Positions 33,659-47,000 of a stretch of 64,000 bases of DNA are shown here, piece by piece; the stretch's first letter is position 1; the number at the start of each line of letters is the position of its first letter. The notes under the pieces were generated by a model, which worked only from the letters and a program-made list of their open reading frames with translations, had not been told where the DNA came from and ran no database searches. Made by a program: the position numbers and the translations under genes. The stretch is taken from positions 681,825 to 745,824 of the forward strand of contig LNGK01000010.1 of assembly GCA_001510575.1 (NCBI GenBank), read 5' to 3'. This stretch comes from Knoxdaviesia capensis (taxonomy: Eukaryota > Ascomycota > Sordariomycetes > Microascales > Gondwanamycetaceae).

Positions 33659-36600
33659 ATGGCGACCACCGGCGACCAAAGTGCGGTGGTGGATCGCGAC
33701 GCGATCGAGGCACGTGGCCCGGATGATGTGGAGATGACCGACGCTCCGAAGAATGACAAGCCGGCCGATGCCGATGCCGATGCCGATGCAGACGCAGACG
33801 CGGATGACGACGATGCCGATGGAGAAGCTGAAATGGATGATTCTGCCGAAGATGCCGGCGCCGATTCCATTGTAGTTGGAAGCGCTTCGGGTGACGATTC
33901 TGCCGAGGCTGTTGCTCGCCTGAAGTCGCGCCAGCTTCATGACACCATCAACACCCTGTCGACTTTCCTCTGCGAGTTCAAGGAGCCGTAAGTTCACACT
34001 GTGCCGAGATCTGACCTGCGTTGGAATTCCCGTCAATGGCAGAACTAACCGTGATATTTGCTTTGCAGTGGCGAAGACGAAGAGTTGGCCATTGGCTTCC
34101 AGCGTATTCCCAACAAGCGCATGCTTCCCGAATACTTCGACATCATCAAAACGCCTGTGGCGTTCAGTACCATCCGCGTTCGTACCCCCCGGGCCTTTTT
34201 GCTATTAGCAGTCCCCCCACCCGTTCCTTGAAGACTAGGCCCGTATCCAGACATCCTCGCAGGGGATTGACAAGAATATGTACTAACTTCTCCTCACCGT
34301 GGTGATTGATTGTTTTCAGCAAAAAATCCTCCGTAGACAGTACCCTGCCTTTTCCGAGTTTGTTCGCGACGTCGCCCAGATTTGCCACAATGCGCAAGTG
34401 TTCAATCGCCCCTCTGCTGGTATCTTCGGCGCAGCCGTCCGACTTCGCGAGTTGTTCAAAACCGAGCTCCAGAAGCTCGTAGCCGATGGCACCATCAAAG
34501 CCGAAGAGGCGGAGCTTCCCTTCCTGGGCGAACTCCCCTCCGCGGAGGAGTCTATGGACGAGGACGAGGGTGAAGGAGGCGCCGAAGAAGACGAGGAGGA
34601 AGAGGATGACGAAGACGATGACAATGACGACGATTCTGATGCCGGCCCCGGACGACGGGGACGTGGAAAGCGCGGCCATGGTCAGAAGGGCCGACACCCC
34701 GCGAAGCCGACCACTTCGTTCGAGGCCGAGCCTCCCACCGCCCCGACGCCTCTCGATTCTCGCATGGACGGTATTCTGAAGGCCATCCGTAAGGTCAAAG
34801 ACAAGGATGGGAATTTGCTGTATGAACCCTTTGAAAAACTGCCTGACCGAACGGAATTTGCCGACTACTACCAAATCATCAAGAACCCCATCTCGCTTGA
34901 CCAAATCAAGAAGAAGGCCAAGCGCAAGAAGTACAGCACCCTGGCTGAAGCCATGGCTGACTTGACGCTGATGTTTGAAAACGCCAAGTTTTACAACGAG
35001 AGCCGAAGCCAAATCTTTGACGCCGCAGTCGAGCTCCAGAAAGCCACGGCGGTTATGTTCCAGGAGCAGAAGAACAGGCCTGACTCGTCGTTCCGCGACG
35101 CTCAGGGCCGACTTACCCTGAACCAGATCGAGTATAATGCTGAGATGTGGCACGTAGGTAACTGGGTGTACCTGCGGAACCTTGCCGACCCGGCGAAGCC
35201 GATCATTGGCCAGATCTTCCGGCTGTGGCAAGATGCTAGCGGTGTTCAATGGATCAACGTGTGTTGGTACTTCAGACCGGAGCAGACCGTGCACCGGTAC
35301 GATAAGGGTTTTTACCCGAACGAGGTGTTCAAGACGAACCACTATCGCAACCACCGCATCGAAGACGTCGTCGGCCGGTGTTTCGTGATGTTCGTGATGC
35401 GCTTCCCCAAGGGTCTGCCGCGCGGCTTCCCCGACCGGCGCCACGTGTATGTGTGCGAATCGCGCTACAGTGACGACACGGCCGAGTTCACCAAGATTGC
35501 CACGTGGCTGGGCTGTCTCCCCGAGGAGACTCGCGACTCCGACTACCAGGTTGATCCGTTCCCGGTGCCGATGCGCCTGGTCAAGGTTCCGAGCCCGATT
35601 AAGCATCTGCTCCCCAAGAACGCGACCGAGAACGACCCGATTCCCAAGGTTTCGCTGCCTTTGAATGTCAATGCCCCGCCCGCCATTGGCGCCGTCTACC
35701 GCCGTCCGCGCGGTCCGAATGTGAGTCCCCTAGTCCGCTTGTTCTGCTTTGTTAGTGAGGTCGGGCCATCTAAGTGGATGGGGGATACCGTCTTGATCCA
35801 CCTAGCTAGAGACACGGTTGCATTGAACCATTGCAGCTCCCAGTGGAGCCCATTCGTGTTAAGTGATGTGTTTTGGAAAAGAATGCACCAAGTCTCTACC
35901 AACGACCCAAAAACAATATCACGTCCTAGGAATAAACAGTCACAAGGAAAAGTATTCCGATGCCTGCCTGTCTGAGTCCTGTTTATTGTCCACGGCATTT
36001 CGTCGGGTAATAAGATAAGATTGTCTTTTGATATCCGCTTTTCTTTTCTGGGCATTGTCTCCTTTCTGCCCAGATTTGTTTTGAGGTCTGTCCTGCTTTG
36101 CTTGAAGCAGTGCTCTGTTTTTTTCAAAGCATATGGGGCGACGTTGTTGATATTTGTGTTTTTCTTTTCTTTTTTTTTCTTGTATGCCCTATCACACGGC
36201 CACTGAGTATCTATTTCATGGGAGAACTTTTTTTGTTTCTGTTTTTTTGTTCCCTTTTTCTTCCCTCTTTCATCCTCGTCATCTCTCTTTTTTTCCCTCC
36301 TTCATCACCGTCTTCTTTCTCTTCCTTCACTAACTTCATTCCGCCACAAATTCAACCAGGACTCTCCACCTCCTGCTACGATCCAACAATCTCCTGTCCC
36401 TGTTCCAATCCCGGAGCAGTTCCCTCCTCACAGCGTTTTACCTCCTCGGGCTGACCAGTATCGCCAGCAGTCCGTTGGCCAACGACCTGTGTACTCGCAT
36501 CCCCAGCTGGTGCCTGTGGCTGGTCCGAACGGCCACTATCCCATTGGTCAAGTCCCGCCGCAGGGCATCCCCATCCCGCAATTTGTGCCGAACGTCCAGC

Positions 36601-37511
36601 CTCATTTCCAACCCGACTCTCCTCTTGCGACGCCTAGCCATAGCGCCCATCCGCGACAACACCCCATCACCCCCGGACCGATCCACTACGGTGGACAACA
36701 GCAGTTTCCGCAGAAACATCATATGACCGCGACACCTCAAGCGATCCGTCCTCTCCATCAACAAACTGGCTTTACCCCGCAGGGTATGCCCATACAACAA
36801 CAACAACAACAATTCTCCCCTGCTGTCTTTCAGCCTCCACCAAACATGGCCCCCATTGGCCATCCCACCGCCCCTAGTGGCACCCCCGTTGCGCCCAACT
36901 ACGTGTCGCGCACCCCTATCCCTTTGCCCCAGCACGGCCAACCCGGCGCGGTTCCTGCTCCCAGCGGATACGTCCCGCCCCGCCAGGCGGAGGCTTATGT
37001 TCTTCCCACCGAGGTCAACGAGCTGATCCCGGCCCCTATCCGCGAGCAGTACAAGCGCGATGCTGAAGGACGCATCATGTTTTTCACCGCCCCGCCGGTG
37101 GCCCGCCCTCACGCCGGCATTTCGCGCCAGACCGCTGGTCTTGGCCACTCGGCCCGGTACCTTGCGGGGCGCGAGGAGTGGCTGGCGGAGCGCGAGGCGA
37201 AGCGCCAGGCCCGCCGCACCGAGCGCGAGACCGAGGAGGCGGAGCAGCGCCTCCGCGAGCAGAGTGCGCCCGATGCGCCTGCTCAAACCGTTGATGACCC
37301 CATCGACCACGCCGCCGATCTAATTTTGGATTGGCTGCGCCGGTACCAGGCCGAGACCGATCGGTTCCTGAAGGACATTGGCCACGAGGAGTGGCAGAAG
37401 ACCAAGGCCGAGCTCGCCAAAGAGTTCGACGAGAAGGAGGCCGCGGCTAAGGAGAAGGCGGCCCAGGAGGCGGCCGCCGAGCAGCTCGCGAAGACCAAGC
37501 CGGCCCAGTAA
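33659..37511 (+). CDS. RSC1: RSC chromatin-remodelling complex subunit RSC1/RSC2-like (two bromodomains, BAH)
   Basis: Four exons, join(33659..33987,34069..34177,34320..35720,36360..37511), 996 aa. The phases join cleanly and the introns have CTAAC branches. The first bromodomain, about 93-200, is spread over exons 1-3 (FDIIKTPVAFSTIR, QICHNAQVFNRPS). An acidic stretch follows. The second bromodomain is at about 293-397 (YYQIIKNPISLDQI, MFENAKFYNESRSQIFDAA). The BAH domain is at about 421-530 (MWHVGNWVYLRN, INVCWYFRPEQT). The tail is Pro/Gln-rich and ends in a charged coiled-coil-like segment. This is the domain order of Rsc1/Rsc2, nuclear subunits that read acetylated nucleosomes. An Asp-Ala repeat near residues 37-52 is encoded by a GATGCC microsatellite. 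The third intron is 639 nt, far longer than its neighbours. Confidence 0.94.
33767..33805 (+). repeat. GATGCC/GACGCA coding microsatellite (Asp-Ala repeat)
   Basis: Hexanucleotide units encode alternating Asp and Ala in the acidic N-terminus of the RSC subunit. Confidence 0.85.
35721..36359 (+). other. unusually long intron (639 nt) in the RSC subunit gene
   Basis: Donor GTGAGT at 35721, branch CACTAAC near 36328, acceptor CCAG ending at 36359. Most other introns here are 50-150 nt. The 3' half is pyrimidine-rich. The 5' half includes a short inverted repeat (GTGGAT at 35774, ATCCAC at 35796). If retained, the frame stays open to 35975 and gives an 84-residue different tail, removing the C-terminal third. 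Confidence 0.8.
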
Positions 37512-37810
37512 AGGGCCTTTCCCGACTTCCTCAATTGGCGCCATGTGTTACACGTGCTCCGCCTTCCCTTAGTTGATAGTTGCTTTTTTTTTTCTTTCGG
37601 TTTCTTACTAGGGCGGAGGAGTTTGTCTCGGGTTCTTTCGGTAGGCGTTAAGCGCGTGATTATGAATTCTCGTTTTTTTCTTCTATTTTTCGTGTTTCCA
37701 TCAAAGGTCAAACCTCACAGGGGGGAGTACATGTATTATTCAGTTGCAATGGGGAAATCCGGGATCGGGCAGTATACCCCCTTCGTTGTTTTTGTTCGGG
37801 GAGGAAACGG

Positions 37811-38028
37811 TTAGGGTTCGGGTTCTTTTTCTGTGTGCCGTTTCTGTGTTTCTTTTTCTTCGTTGCGCCGGTTCGGCCGCTTATTCCTCATCAGTGTAAT
37901 TTAGGAGTTGTGATTCTTTGAGTACCTGTATTTTACACGGTTGCGCATGCTTTTCTCTTTTAAATGAATCTGGTGATGTGTTCTCACGTATTCTTCCGCT
38001 TGTCCCATGTGAAATGGCGCTTAGGGTT
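37811..38028. promoter_or_regulatory. two TTAGGGTT boxes upstream of UGGT
   Basis: TTAGGGTTCG at 37811 and TTAGGGTTAC at 38021-38030, about 650 and 440 bp before the start. Confidence 0.45.
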
Positions 38029-38053
38029 ACAGGTGCTTTGACAACCCACCACG

Positions 38054-38077
38054 CTTATCAGATAAGCGATAACGATA
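38054..38077. promoter_or_regulatory. GATA-site cluster with palindrome
   Basis: The palindrome CTTATCAGATAAG (38054-38066) is followed by GATA at 38068 and 38074, giving four GATA cores in 24 bp. It shares the string GCGATAACGA with the cluster at 50361 upstream of RPN12. Confidence 0.5.
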
Positions 38078-38467
38078 GTCCCCCCAAAAAGGCGTGAACA
38101 CGTTTCGTTTCTGGGATCTGGGAACACTTTTAAATCGAACTACTCAAGCACTCTGACTCCATGAGCTCCTGAAGTTTCTTACCGCCTTAATCTTGCGGCG
38201 AGGACTTGTGCTTATGAAAACTTGACCATTGCCTTTAGCTCTGGGCCGTGGCACTCTCTTCTTCTCTTCTATCTGATATGGCGTATCTGTAACGTCTGAT
38301 TCCTCAATCTCAGCCTTCACGTCTATTTGTGTCCCCAGCTTCTACAGCTGTGGTTTCGGCTTCTTATCTGGCTGGTCCATTGTTCTAGAACTTCGACACT
38401 TGACCGTTTGATTTAACTTCGCTTCTACTATCTCTGAATTCTCACTCCCTCAATACACTCGGCCGCA

Positions 38468-41400
38468 ATGTTCCGCCTTTCGCGGCGCTTAGACAGCCTC
38501 GTGCTGGCTTTGCTGGCCGCTTCGCCGGTGCTGGCCGTGCCGGTGGTCGATGTGTCGATGGAAGCTTCGTTCCCGGCCCCCCCATACCTTCTTGAGCTTA
38601 TGTTTGTCTCCCTAGACCATCCACACCCGCCAAAACCGAACCCTGACTGACCTTGGCCGTATCTTTTACTACTAGTGAAACTGCCGCCGGAGAGAACCCT
38701 AATGCCTACTTCCCCCTCCTCGACCGGGTAGCTTCGGGCTACTTCGCCAAAGCTGCTTCGGACCAGAAGCTCTACGACCTCTTCCTCTCGGTCCTGCAGT
38801 CCGACAAGCTGATCGATGACCCGCAAGCCCTCGCCACCATGAACCTGGCCCTGTCGTTACGATCGTCGGCCCCACGAGTCGAGGCTCAGTACCAATACTA
38901 CGAGACCGGCGTTACACCGAAGCTGTCCGGCGGTGCTGCAGACCCTGCATGCCACGCTTGGGTGCTTATCGACGGCAGCCAGTACTGCTCTCCCGACCTG
39001 ACTTCGGCTACCACCACCGGGCTTAGCAGCCTCTCTACCCATCTTCTCCCCTTCGACCGTGTTCTGGGCGGCGGAGCCCCCGCGATTCTGTACGCCGACA
39101 TAACCTCGCCGTCGTTCGGCCCTATGCACAAGGTTCTCATCGAGAAGGCCCGCCGCGGAGAGATCTCCTACCGGCTCCGCCACCGCCGGCTGTCGACAAC
39201 TGCATCCAACCCGCTGCCGGTCAACGGCTACGGCGTCGAGCTGGCCCTCAAGCGGACCGACTATATCGTCATCGACGACCGCGAGTCGGCCGATTCCCCG
39301 GCGCCTGTTGCCGGATCCGTTCCCGATGTCCAGGCTGTGCTGTCCGATGCGGCCGACGACGACGAGGTGGCCGACCTGAAGCCGCTCTCCAAGGCCGAAG
39401 TGTCGGACCTTGGCGTCAACGCCGCCCAGTACATCCTCGACAGCAAGGACCCGCTGGCGACGCTGATCAAGATCTCGCAGGACTTTCCCAAGTTCTCGGC
39501 GTCGCTGGTGTCCGCCAACGCCTCGCAGGAGCTCCTCGACGAGCTTGTGCAGAACAGCCAGGAGTTCCCCGCCGGCTACAACGCCATCTTTATCAACGGC
39601 CTGAACGTGCCCGATCGCCAGGTTGAGCCGTACGCCCTGCTGGAGAGCCTCCGAAAGGAGCGCAAGCTGGTGGGTGGCGTGCGCAGCCTCGGACTTACAG
39701 GCCGCCAGGCTATCTCGCTGCTGGGTCATAAGAGCATTGCTAGCTCGCAGATGGACGGGGTCACTATGCGCTTCGACTGGACTGATGAGTATGAGGATGC
39801 AAAGGCTGTGCTCTGGATGAACAACCTGGAGCTTGATAAAAGATACAAGGGGGGACGATTCACTTCTGATATTCAGATGGTAAGCCCTGCTTGTTCCCTT
39901 TATCCCAACACCGATATCCCAACGTTGTGTGTACTGACATGTCACTGTTCCATGTGTAGATTCTCCAACCTACGTTTGGCCAGCTTCCGCCCATTGCCCT
40001 AAACATCTTCCACCTTGTTGTCCCTGTTGACTTCACTGAAATCTCGGACCTCCAGATCGCCCTCCAGGTGTGGTCTTTCGTGACCCGTCTTTTGCCTCTC
40101 CGTATTGGAATTGTCCCCATTGTCGAATCGGACCAGTCAATCGCGGCTGCACGGATTATCTGGTATCTCCACTCCGAGTTCGGCCCCGAGGCGGTCGGCT
40201 CATACCTTGAGATGGCTGCCAAGACTGGAATGTACGAGGATGCCTTCAAGGCAGCGGTCTCTCAGGCCCAGGAAAGGAAGTACAACGAAGAGGGGGGCGA
40301 GGACGCTGAGGTGCCGAAACTCCTCTCGTACAAGCAGGCGCTATCATCAAACGATTTTGCCTCGTACCACGGTGCGGCCAAGGCATGGGCTCAGCGCCTG
40401 AACATCAAACCTGATTCCCCGATTGTGCTTCTGGACGGCGTGCCGATTGTGCGCACCAGCGGCTGGCTCCAGGGCATGGGCAACGTCGTGCACCAGGATC
40501 TGCAGTATATCCAGCAGGCCGTGTCGTCTGGCCACGTCACGGAGGATTCCTGGATGGCCAGTGCCTGGCTGAACAAGGCCTTCCCCCGCCGCAACGCCAT
40601 CGTGTTCCCGGAGGATCCGAGGGACGTCAACATTGTCGATGTTAGCAAGATGTATTTGGAGCATGCCGAGCTGCTGGCCAAGGTGCCGGTGATCGAGGCG
40701 TTTGCCGATGCCTCGCGGGATACCTGGGGTGTTCTGTCTGTTTTTGCGGATCTCGACTCCGCCACCGGCCGTGATCTGCTGGCTTCGGCTATGACCTTCC
40801 GCCGAGACAACCCGGGCGTTCGTGTCGATGTTATTCACAACCCGCAAACGCCCGTTGGCGCTTCTAAGGTCAATGCGGCTTTGCTGGCGAAGGCGACCGA
40901 TCTGGCTGATGCGTCTTCGGCAGCCGACATCGAGGCCATTCTTGCTGGCAGTGATAAGCAGAAGGCCGACGACGCATTTGATGTTGGTCTTGCCGCCTTG
41001 ACTCTGGCTCTGGAAATCCAGCCGGCGACAAACCTGCTTATTCTCAATGGTCGTATGGTTGGTCCGTTCACAGCCGAGGATATGTTTACTGACAAGGAGA
41101 TCTTCCTGCTCCTCGTCAGCGAGCAGGAGATCCGCATGAAGTCCGTTTTTGCCGCTGCGGATAGCCTTGGCCTGGGCCACCTTGTTTCCAACCCTCTGGA
41201 CGGAGCTAAGCTGACGTCGATTACGGCTCTCTCGATGGCTTCGGACGTGCCCGAGGGCATCTTTGAGTCTTCGTCGAGTGTCCGAATTGCGGTACAGGAT
41301 GACTGGGACGGCAAATACTCGTCATTCTCAACTGGAAATGCCGACGAGGCTAATGTGCATATCATCGCTGTCATCGACCCGGCCAGCGAGCAGGGCCAGC

Positions 41401-43130
41401 GGAACGCGGCGATTGTCGGGGTGCTGTCGCAGGTGGACGGAGTCTACCTCCAGGTGTACCTCAACCCGCGCACGTCCCTCCAGGAGCTGCCGGTGAAGAG
41501 ATTCTTCCGCTACGTGCTGGATGCAAAGCCGACGTTTGACGAGTCGGGAAGTGTCAGCGCGCTGCACGCCGTGTTCCGCGGTCTCCCTTCGGAGGCTCTG
41601 CTGAATGTTGGCCTCAACGTGCCGCCGGCATGGCTGGTGGCGCCGAAGAAGTCGCTGTATGACCTGGACAACATCAAGCTGAGCTCAGTGAAGCCGGCGG
41701 GCCCGGGCAGCAGCGGCAACGTTGACGCGGTGTACGCGCTGCAGAACATTCTCATCGAGGGCCACTCGCGTGAGTCGGAGCGTGGCTCGGCGCCCCGTGG
41801 CGCCCAGCTGGTTCTCCGCACGGAGGCCGAGCACCACATCACCGACACCATCGTCATGGCGAATCTGGGATACTTCCAGTTCAAGGCCAACCCGGGCTTC
41901 TACAACATCGAGCTGAAGCCGGGCCGCAGCTCGCAGATCTTTGAGATTGAAAGTGTGGGTGCCAAGGGCCATGCGGCGCAGCCGGGCGATGAGGGAACTG
42001 AGGTCGCGCTCATGAGCTTCCAGGGCACTACGCTGTATCCGCGTGTGCTGCGGCGGGCGGGCATGGAGGCCGCCGATGTGCTGGCTGATGACCCGATCCC
42101 GGGTGCCAGCGGCGAGGGTGTCAAGGGCTTCGTCGACAAGCTCTGGGGAGGGAAAGGCGGCAAGGACAAGAAGGATGCGGCTGCGGCTGCGGCTCCGAAG
42201 CACGCCGACATCAACATCTTCTCGGTTGCCAGCGGTCACCTGTACGAGCGCATGTTGAACATCATGATGGTCAGCGTGATGAAGCACACTAAGCACACCG
42301 TCAAGTTCTGGTTCATCGAGCAGTTCCTGTCGCCGTCGTTCAAGGAGTTCATTCCGCACCTGGCGGCCGAGTACGGCTTCGACTACGAGATGGTCACGTT
42401 CAAGTGGCCGCACTGGCTGCGGGCGCAAAAGGAGAAGCAGCGTGAGATCTGGGGCTACAAGATCCTGTTCCTGGACGTGCTGTTCCCGCTCTCGCTGGAC
42501 AAGGTGATCTTTGTCGACGCCGACCAGATCGTGCGCACCGACATGTACGACCTAGTGTCGGTAGATCTGCAGGGCGCTCCGTACGGCTTCACGCCGATGT
42601 GCGACTCGCGCACGGAGATGGAAGGGTTCCGCTTCTGGAAGCAGGGCTACTGGGCGAACTACCTGCGCGGGCAGCCGTACCACATTTCCGCGCTGTACGT
42701 GGTCGACCTGCGGGTGTTCCGCGCCCTGGCGGCCGGCGACCGGCTGCGCCAGCAGTACCACAGCCTCAGCGCCGACCCGAACTCGCTGGCCAACCTGGAC
42801 CAGGACCTGCCGAACCACATGCAGTTCCAGATCCCCATCCACAGCCTCGACCAGGACTGGCTGTGGTGCGAGACGTGGTGCAGCGACGCCGCGCTGACCA
42901 CCGCGCGCACCATCGACCTGTGCAACAACCCGCAGACCAAGGAACCCAAACTCGACCGCGCGCGCCGCCAGGTGCCGGAGTGGACCGTGTATGACGACGA
43001 GATTGCGGCTGTGGAGCGCCGGTGGCGGCTGGCGTCGCGCGGCGAGAAGCCCGAGACTGTGCAGACAGAAGCGCGGAACCCCAAGAGCCGGAGCTGGGAG
43101 GAGCCGCCGCGCGAGAAGGACGAGCTGTAA
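38468..43130 (+). CDS. UGGT: UDP-glucose:glycoprotein glucosyltransferase
   Basis: Three exons, join(38468..38601,38676..39879,39960..43130), 1502 aa, the usual family length. The N-terminal signal peptide is RRLDSLVLALLAASPVLA. The conserved start of the mature protein, SMEASFPAPPYLLELIETAA, is restored by the first splice (donor GTTTGT, acceptor CTAG). Thioredoxin-like and beta-sandwich regions follow. The C-terminal GT24 catalytic domain begins near residue 1195 (DINIFSVASGHLYERML) and contains the FVDADQ metal/UDP-glucose motif with Asp1299 and Asp1301. The protein ends in KDEL, an ER retrieval signal. It re-glucosylates misfolded glycoproteins in the ER lumen so that calnexin can rebind them. 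Budding yeast has only the divergent Kre5, so a complete catalytic site points to an active calnexin cycle here. Confidence 0.96.
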
Positions 43131-44054
43131 GCTGTGGGTGTGAGCCGTTGCTGTTCTGGGTGGTGATACATATGGGGTGGATTCAATCAAGCATGCCTTT
43201 TTTCCTTTTGTTTGGAGAGTTTATAAAAGTAGGGGACGGAGGGAACTTGAGGGGCGCCAGATAGACGATCGTATTGAAATGCCCAATCAGCGTATCTCTG
43301 CTGCGTAGCTTTGTGAAGATGTTGCGATCTTTGTGATAAACTAGGGTTACAATTTACAATTGTCCTAGGGTTCACGTATAGGGTATTGCTGACCTCCAGC
43401 CACACATCCCTGAACGCCACCTACGTGTCCGGTTAATCCGTGGCGCAGGCAGCCAATCACGCGGCTGCCCACCAACCCACACCCAAAATTCCACCTGCTC
43501 GAAGCCAGAAGTTTTGGTGAACTGTCCACAGCTTCAATTTATCGGCCCCCTTTCAATTCACCTCCACTCTTTTTCTTTCCTTTCCTTCATCGCCTTCCGA
43601 AAAGCCTTCTCAAACGCCGTCCCCGAATCCGGATGATCAATCGTCCAGTTCGGATCTCTTCCTCTTTATCTTCCTCCTTATCTTGTATTTAAAAACCCCC
43701 AATTCCCCTCGGATCCGTGGCTTCCATTTCGGCTCCGGCTACCTCGTTCCCGGATCGAACCCCCCCCCGGCCGTTCGTGCTCGCTCCCGGAATTCTGCTG
43801 CCTCCGGTATTCTGCTGCCTGGAGAATCAGTGCGAGGAAACGTCTCCTAGAGTTTGGCTCCACCGGCGGATTCGTTCCCACTTTCTGTCTCTCCGTCGAC
43901 TCTCTCTTTCTTTCTCACGACCCCGTCCTTTTGCTTCCAGCTTCGAGAGCTTTTTCCAATACAAACAAACACACCGAACGTGTCCTTATATGCCCCTCCA
44001 TTGCTATTCTTGTGATTGAAGCTTCGGAAGCTTCATTCTCCAACTACAGCCACG
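43131..44054. other. intergenic region, alpha-COP promoter
   Basis: Two direct TAGGGTT boxes and a CCAAT box (43453-43457) lie 600-710 bp before the alpha-COP start. From about 43560 to 44050 the DNA is CT-rich, as in a promoter and leader. No gene was recognised. Confidence 0.5.
43342..43372. promoter_or_regulatory. two direct TAGGGTT boxes
   Basis: TAGGGTT at 43342-43348 and 43366-43372, 24 bp start to start, flanking ACAATTTACAATTGT. Confidence 0.45.
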
Positions 44055-47000
44055 ATGTCTTCATTGGGAATGTTGACAAAGGTGGGTGACGAAGCTGGGC
44101 TGTTGATTGATGGCGCTGCGAAGGGGGATTGGCCTGTGGCTGTTGAGTCCTGCTAACACTGGCGGTGTCTCCTTTTCCCGTGATCTAGTTCGAGTCCAAG
44201 TCGTCAAGGGCGAAAGGCGTTGCCTTCCATCCCAAGCGGTATGTCTTACAGCACCTGGTTTCACCTCTCTTCACGTGGCTTGCTTCGATTTCAGCCACCA
44301 TCTCACCGAACCCTCGACCTTGCTGTCGTCGCATCTCCCATCGAGTGGCGGACAGCTTCACCCTGCCGAACCCCTTGATTCTCGCGACACCGTCCCCTGC
44401 TCACCGAAAGTTTCCCCTGGCATACTAACTCATCTGTCTACAGACCATGGATCCTCGTCTCGCTTCACTCGTCGACCATCCAGCTCTGGGATTACCGCAT
44501 GGGCACGCTCATCGACCGCTTCGAGGAACACGACGGCCCCGTCCGCACCGTAGCCTTCCACAAGACCCAGCCGCTGTTCGTGTCGGGTGGTGACGACTAC
44601 AAGATCAAGGTGTGGTCGTACCAGACACGGCGGTGTCTCTTCACCCTCAACGGCCATCTCGACTACATCCGCACCGTCTTCTTCCACGATGAGCTGCCGT
44701 GGATTCTGTCCTGCTCCGACGACCAGACCGTGCGGATATGGAACTGGCAGAATCGCTCTCTGAGTACGTGTTCAGTTGGGGTCGTATCCGGTATATGGTA
44801 TTGATGTGCTGACCTGTTATTTCCTCCAGTTTGCACCATGACTGGCCACAACCACTACGTTATGTGCGCCCAGTTCCACCCCAAGGAGGATCTCGTCGTC
44901 TCGGCCTCGCTCGATCAGTCGATCCGTGTGTGGGATATCTCGGGTCTCCGCAAGAAGCATTCGGCCCCTACGTCATCACTGTCCTTCGAGGACCAGATGG
45001 CCCGCAACAACCAGAACCAGCAGGATATGTTCGGCAACACCGATGCTGTCGTCAAGTTCGTGCTCGAGGGCCACGACCGTGGTGTCAACTGGGTGTCGTT
45101 CCATCCTACCATGCCGCTGATTGTCTCGGCTGGAGACGACCGCCTTGTCAAGCTGTGGCGGATGAGCGAAACCAAGGCTTGGGAGGTTGATACCTGCCGC
45201 GGCCACTTCCAGAATGTTTCGGCCGCCATCTTCCACCCGCACCAGGACCTGATTGTGTCTGCTGGTGAGGATAAGACCATCCGGGTATGGGACCTGAACA
45301 AGCGCACGGCCGTGCAGTCATTCAAGCGGGAATACGACCGCATCTGGATCATCACCGCCCACCCCGAAATCAACCTGTTCGCTGCTGGCCACGACAACGG
45401 TGTGATGGTGTTCAAGCTTGAGCGTGAGCGGCCGGCGTCGTCCATGTACCAGAACACGCTCTTCTACATCACCAAGGACAAGCACGTCAAGAGCTACGAC
45501 TTCAAGAAGAACGTCGAGGGCCCCACCCTGTTGGTGCTGAAGAAGCTGGGCAACGCCTGGACGTCACCACGCACTCTGTCGTACAACCCTGCTGAGCGGT
45601 CCATCCTTCTGACCACCCCGGCCGAGAACGGCTCCTATGAGCTGCTCACGCTTCCTCGCGAGGGCGCTAGCGCTGCCACCGAGTCCCCCGACTCGAAGCG
45701 CGGCTCTGGCAACTCGGCCATCTTCGTGGCGCGGAACCGATTCGCCGTGCTCAACACTACCACCCAGAACATCGACATCCGCGATCTGGCCAACAATGTC
45801 ACCCGCTCGTTCAAGCCCCCCCACGGCACCACCGACATCTACTTTGGTGGCACCGGCAACCTGCTGATCCTGACGCCGACCGCCGTGCACCTGTACGACA
45901 TCCAGCAGAAGAAGAGCATTGCTGAGCTGGCCGTGGCCGGCGTCAAATATGTGGTGTGGTCTTCCGACAACCGCATTGCCGCGCTGCTGAGCAAGCACAA
46001 CATCACCATTGTGTCAAAGACCCTCGAGCAGCTTAGCACGCTGCATGAGACCATCCGCATCAAGAGCGCCTGCTGGGATGACTCGGGCGTGCTCCTGTAC
46101 TCGACCCTCAACCATATCAAGTACACGCTGCTGAACGGTGACAACGGCATTGTGCGCACGCTGGACCAGACGGTGTACCTGGTGCGCGTGCAGGGCCGCA
46201 ACGTGTACTGCCTCGACCGGATGGCCAAGCCGCGCATCCTGCACATCGACCCGACCGAGTACCGCTTCAAGCTTGCGCTGGTCAAGCGCGACTACGAGGA
46301 GATGCTCAACATCATTCGCACGTCCAGCCTGGTCGGCCAGTCGATCATTGCCTACCTGCAGAAGAAGGGCTACCCGGAGATTGCTTTGCAGTTCGTGCAG
46401 GACACCACGACCCGGTTCGAGCTGGCGATTGAGTGCGGCAACCTTGACGTGGCGGTGGAGATGGCCAAGGAGCTGGACAAGCCCAAGGTCTGGTCACGGC
46501 TGTCGGCCGAGGCGCTGGCCCACGGCAACCACCAGATTGTCGAGATGTGCTACCAGAAGCTGAAGCAGTTTGACAAGCTGTCGTTCTTGTACCTGGCCAC
46601 CGGCGACGTGTCTAAGCTTGCCCGCATGGCTAAGATTGCCGAGCACCGTGGCGACTTCACCTCGCGGTTCCAGAACGCTTTGTATCTGGGCGATGTTGAG
46701 GACCGCATCCAGATGTTTAAGGAGATTGATTTGTGTGAGTACTGACTTTATATGCGTTACTATCATGAATGGTAGATCACGAACACTAACGTCACCGGTA
46801 GATCCCCTTGCCTACATTACTGCCAAGGCAAACGGCCTCGATGAGGAGTGCCAGGCCATTCTCGAGGCTACTGGCCTTACCGAGGAGGAGCTCAGCCTGG
46901 CACCAATCGGCGCCGGACTCACACCCCCCAAGCCGGTGGTGCCTACATTCAAGGCTAACTGGCCCACCAAGGCCACATCGCAATCGTTCTTCGAGAAGGC

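Larger units (their letters stand above)
37512..38467. other. intergenic region, UGGT promoter
   Basis: The first part is the T-rich 3' side of the RSC gene. TTAGGGTT boxes occur at 37811 and 38021, and a dense GATA cluster at 38054. CT-rich sequence precedes the UGGT start. No gene was recognised. Confidence 0.5.
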
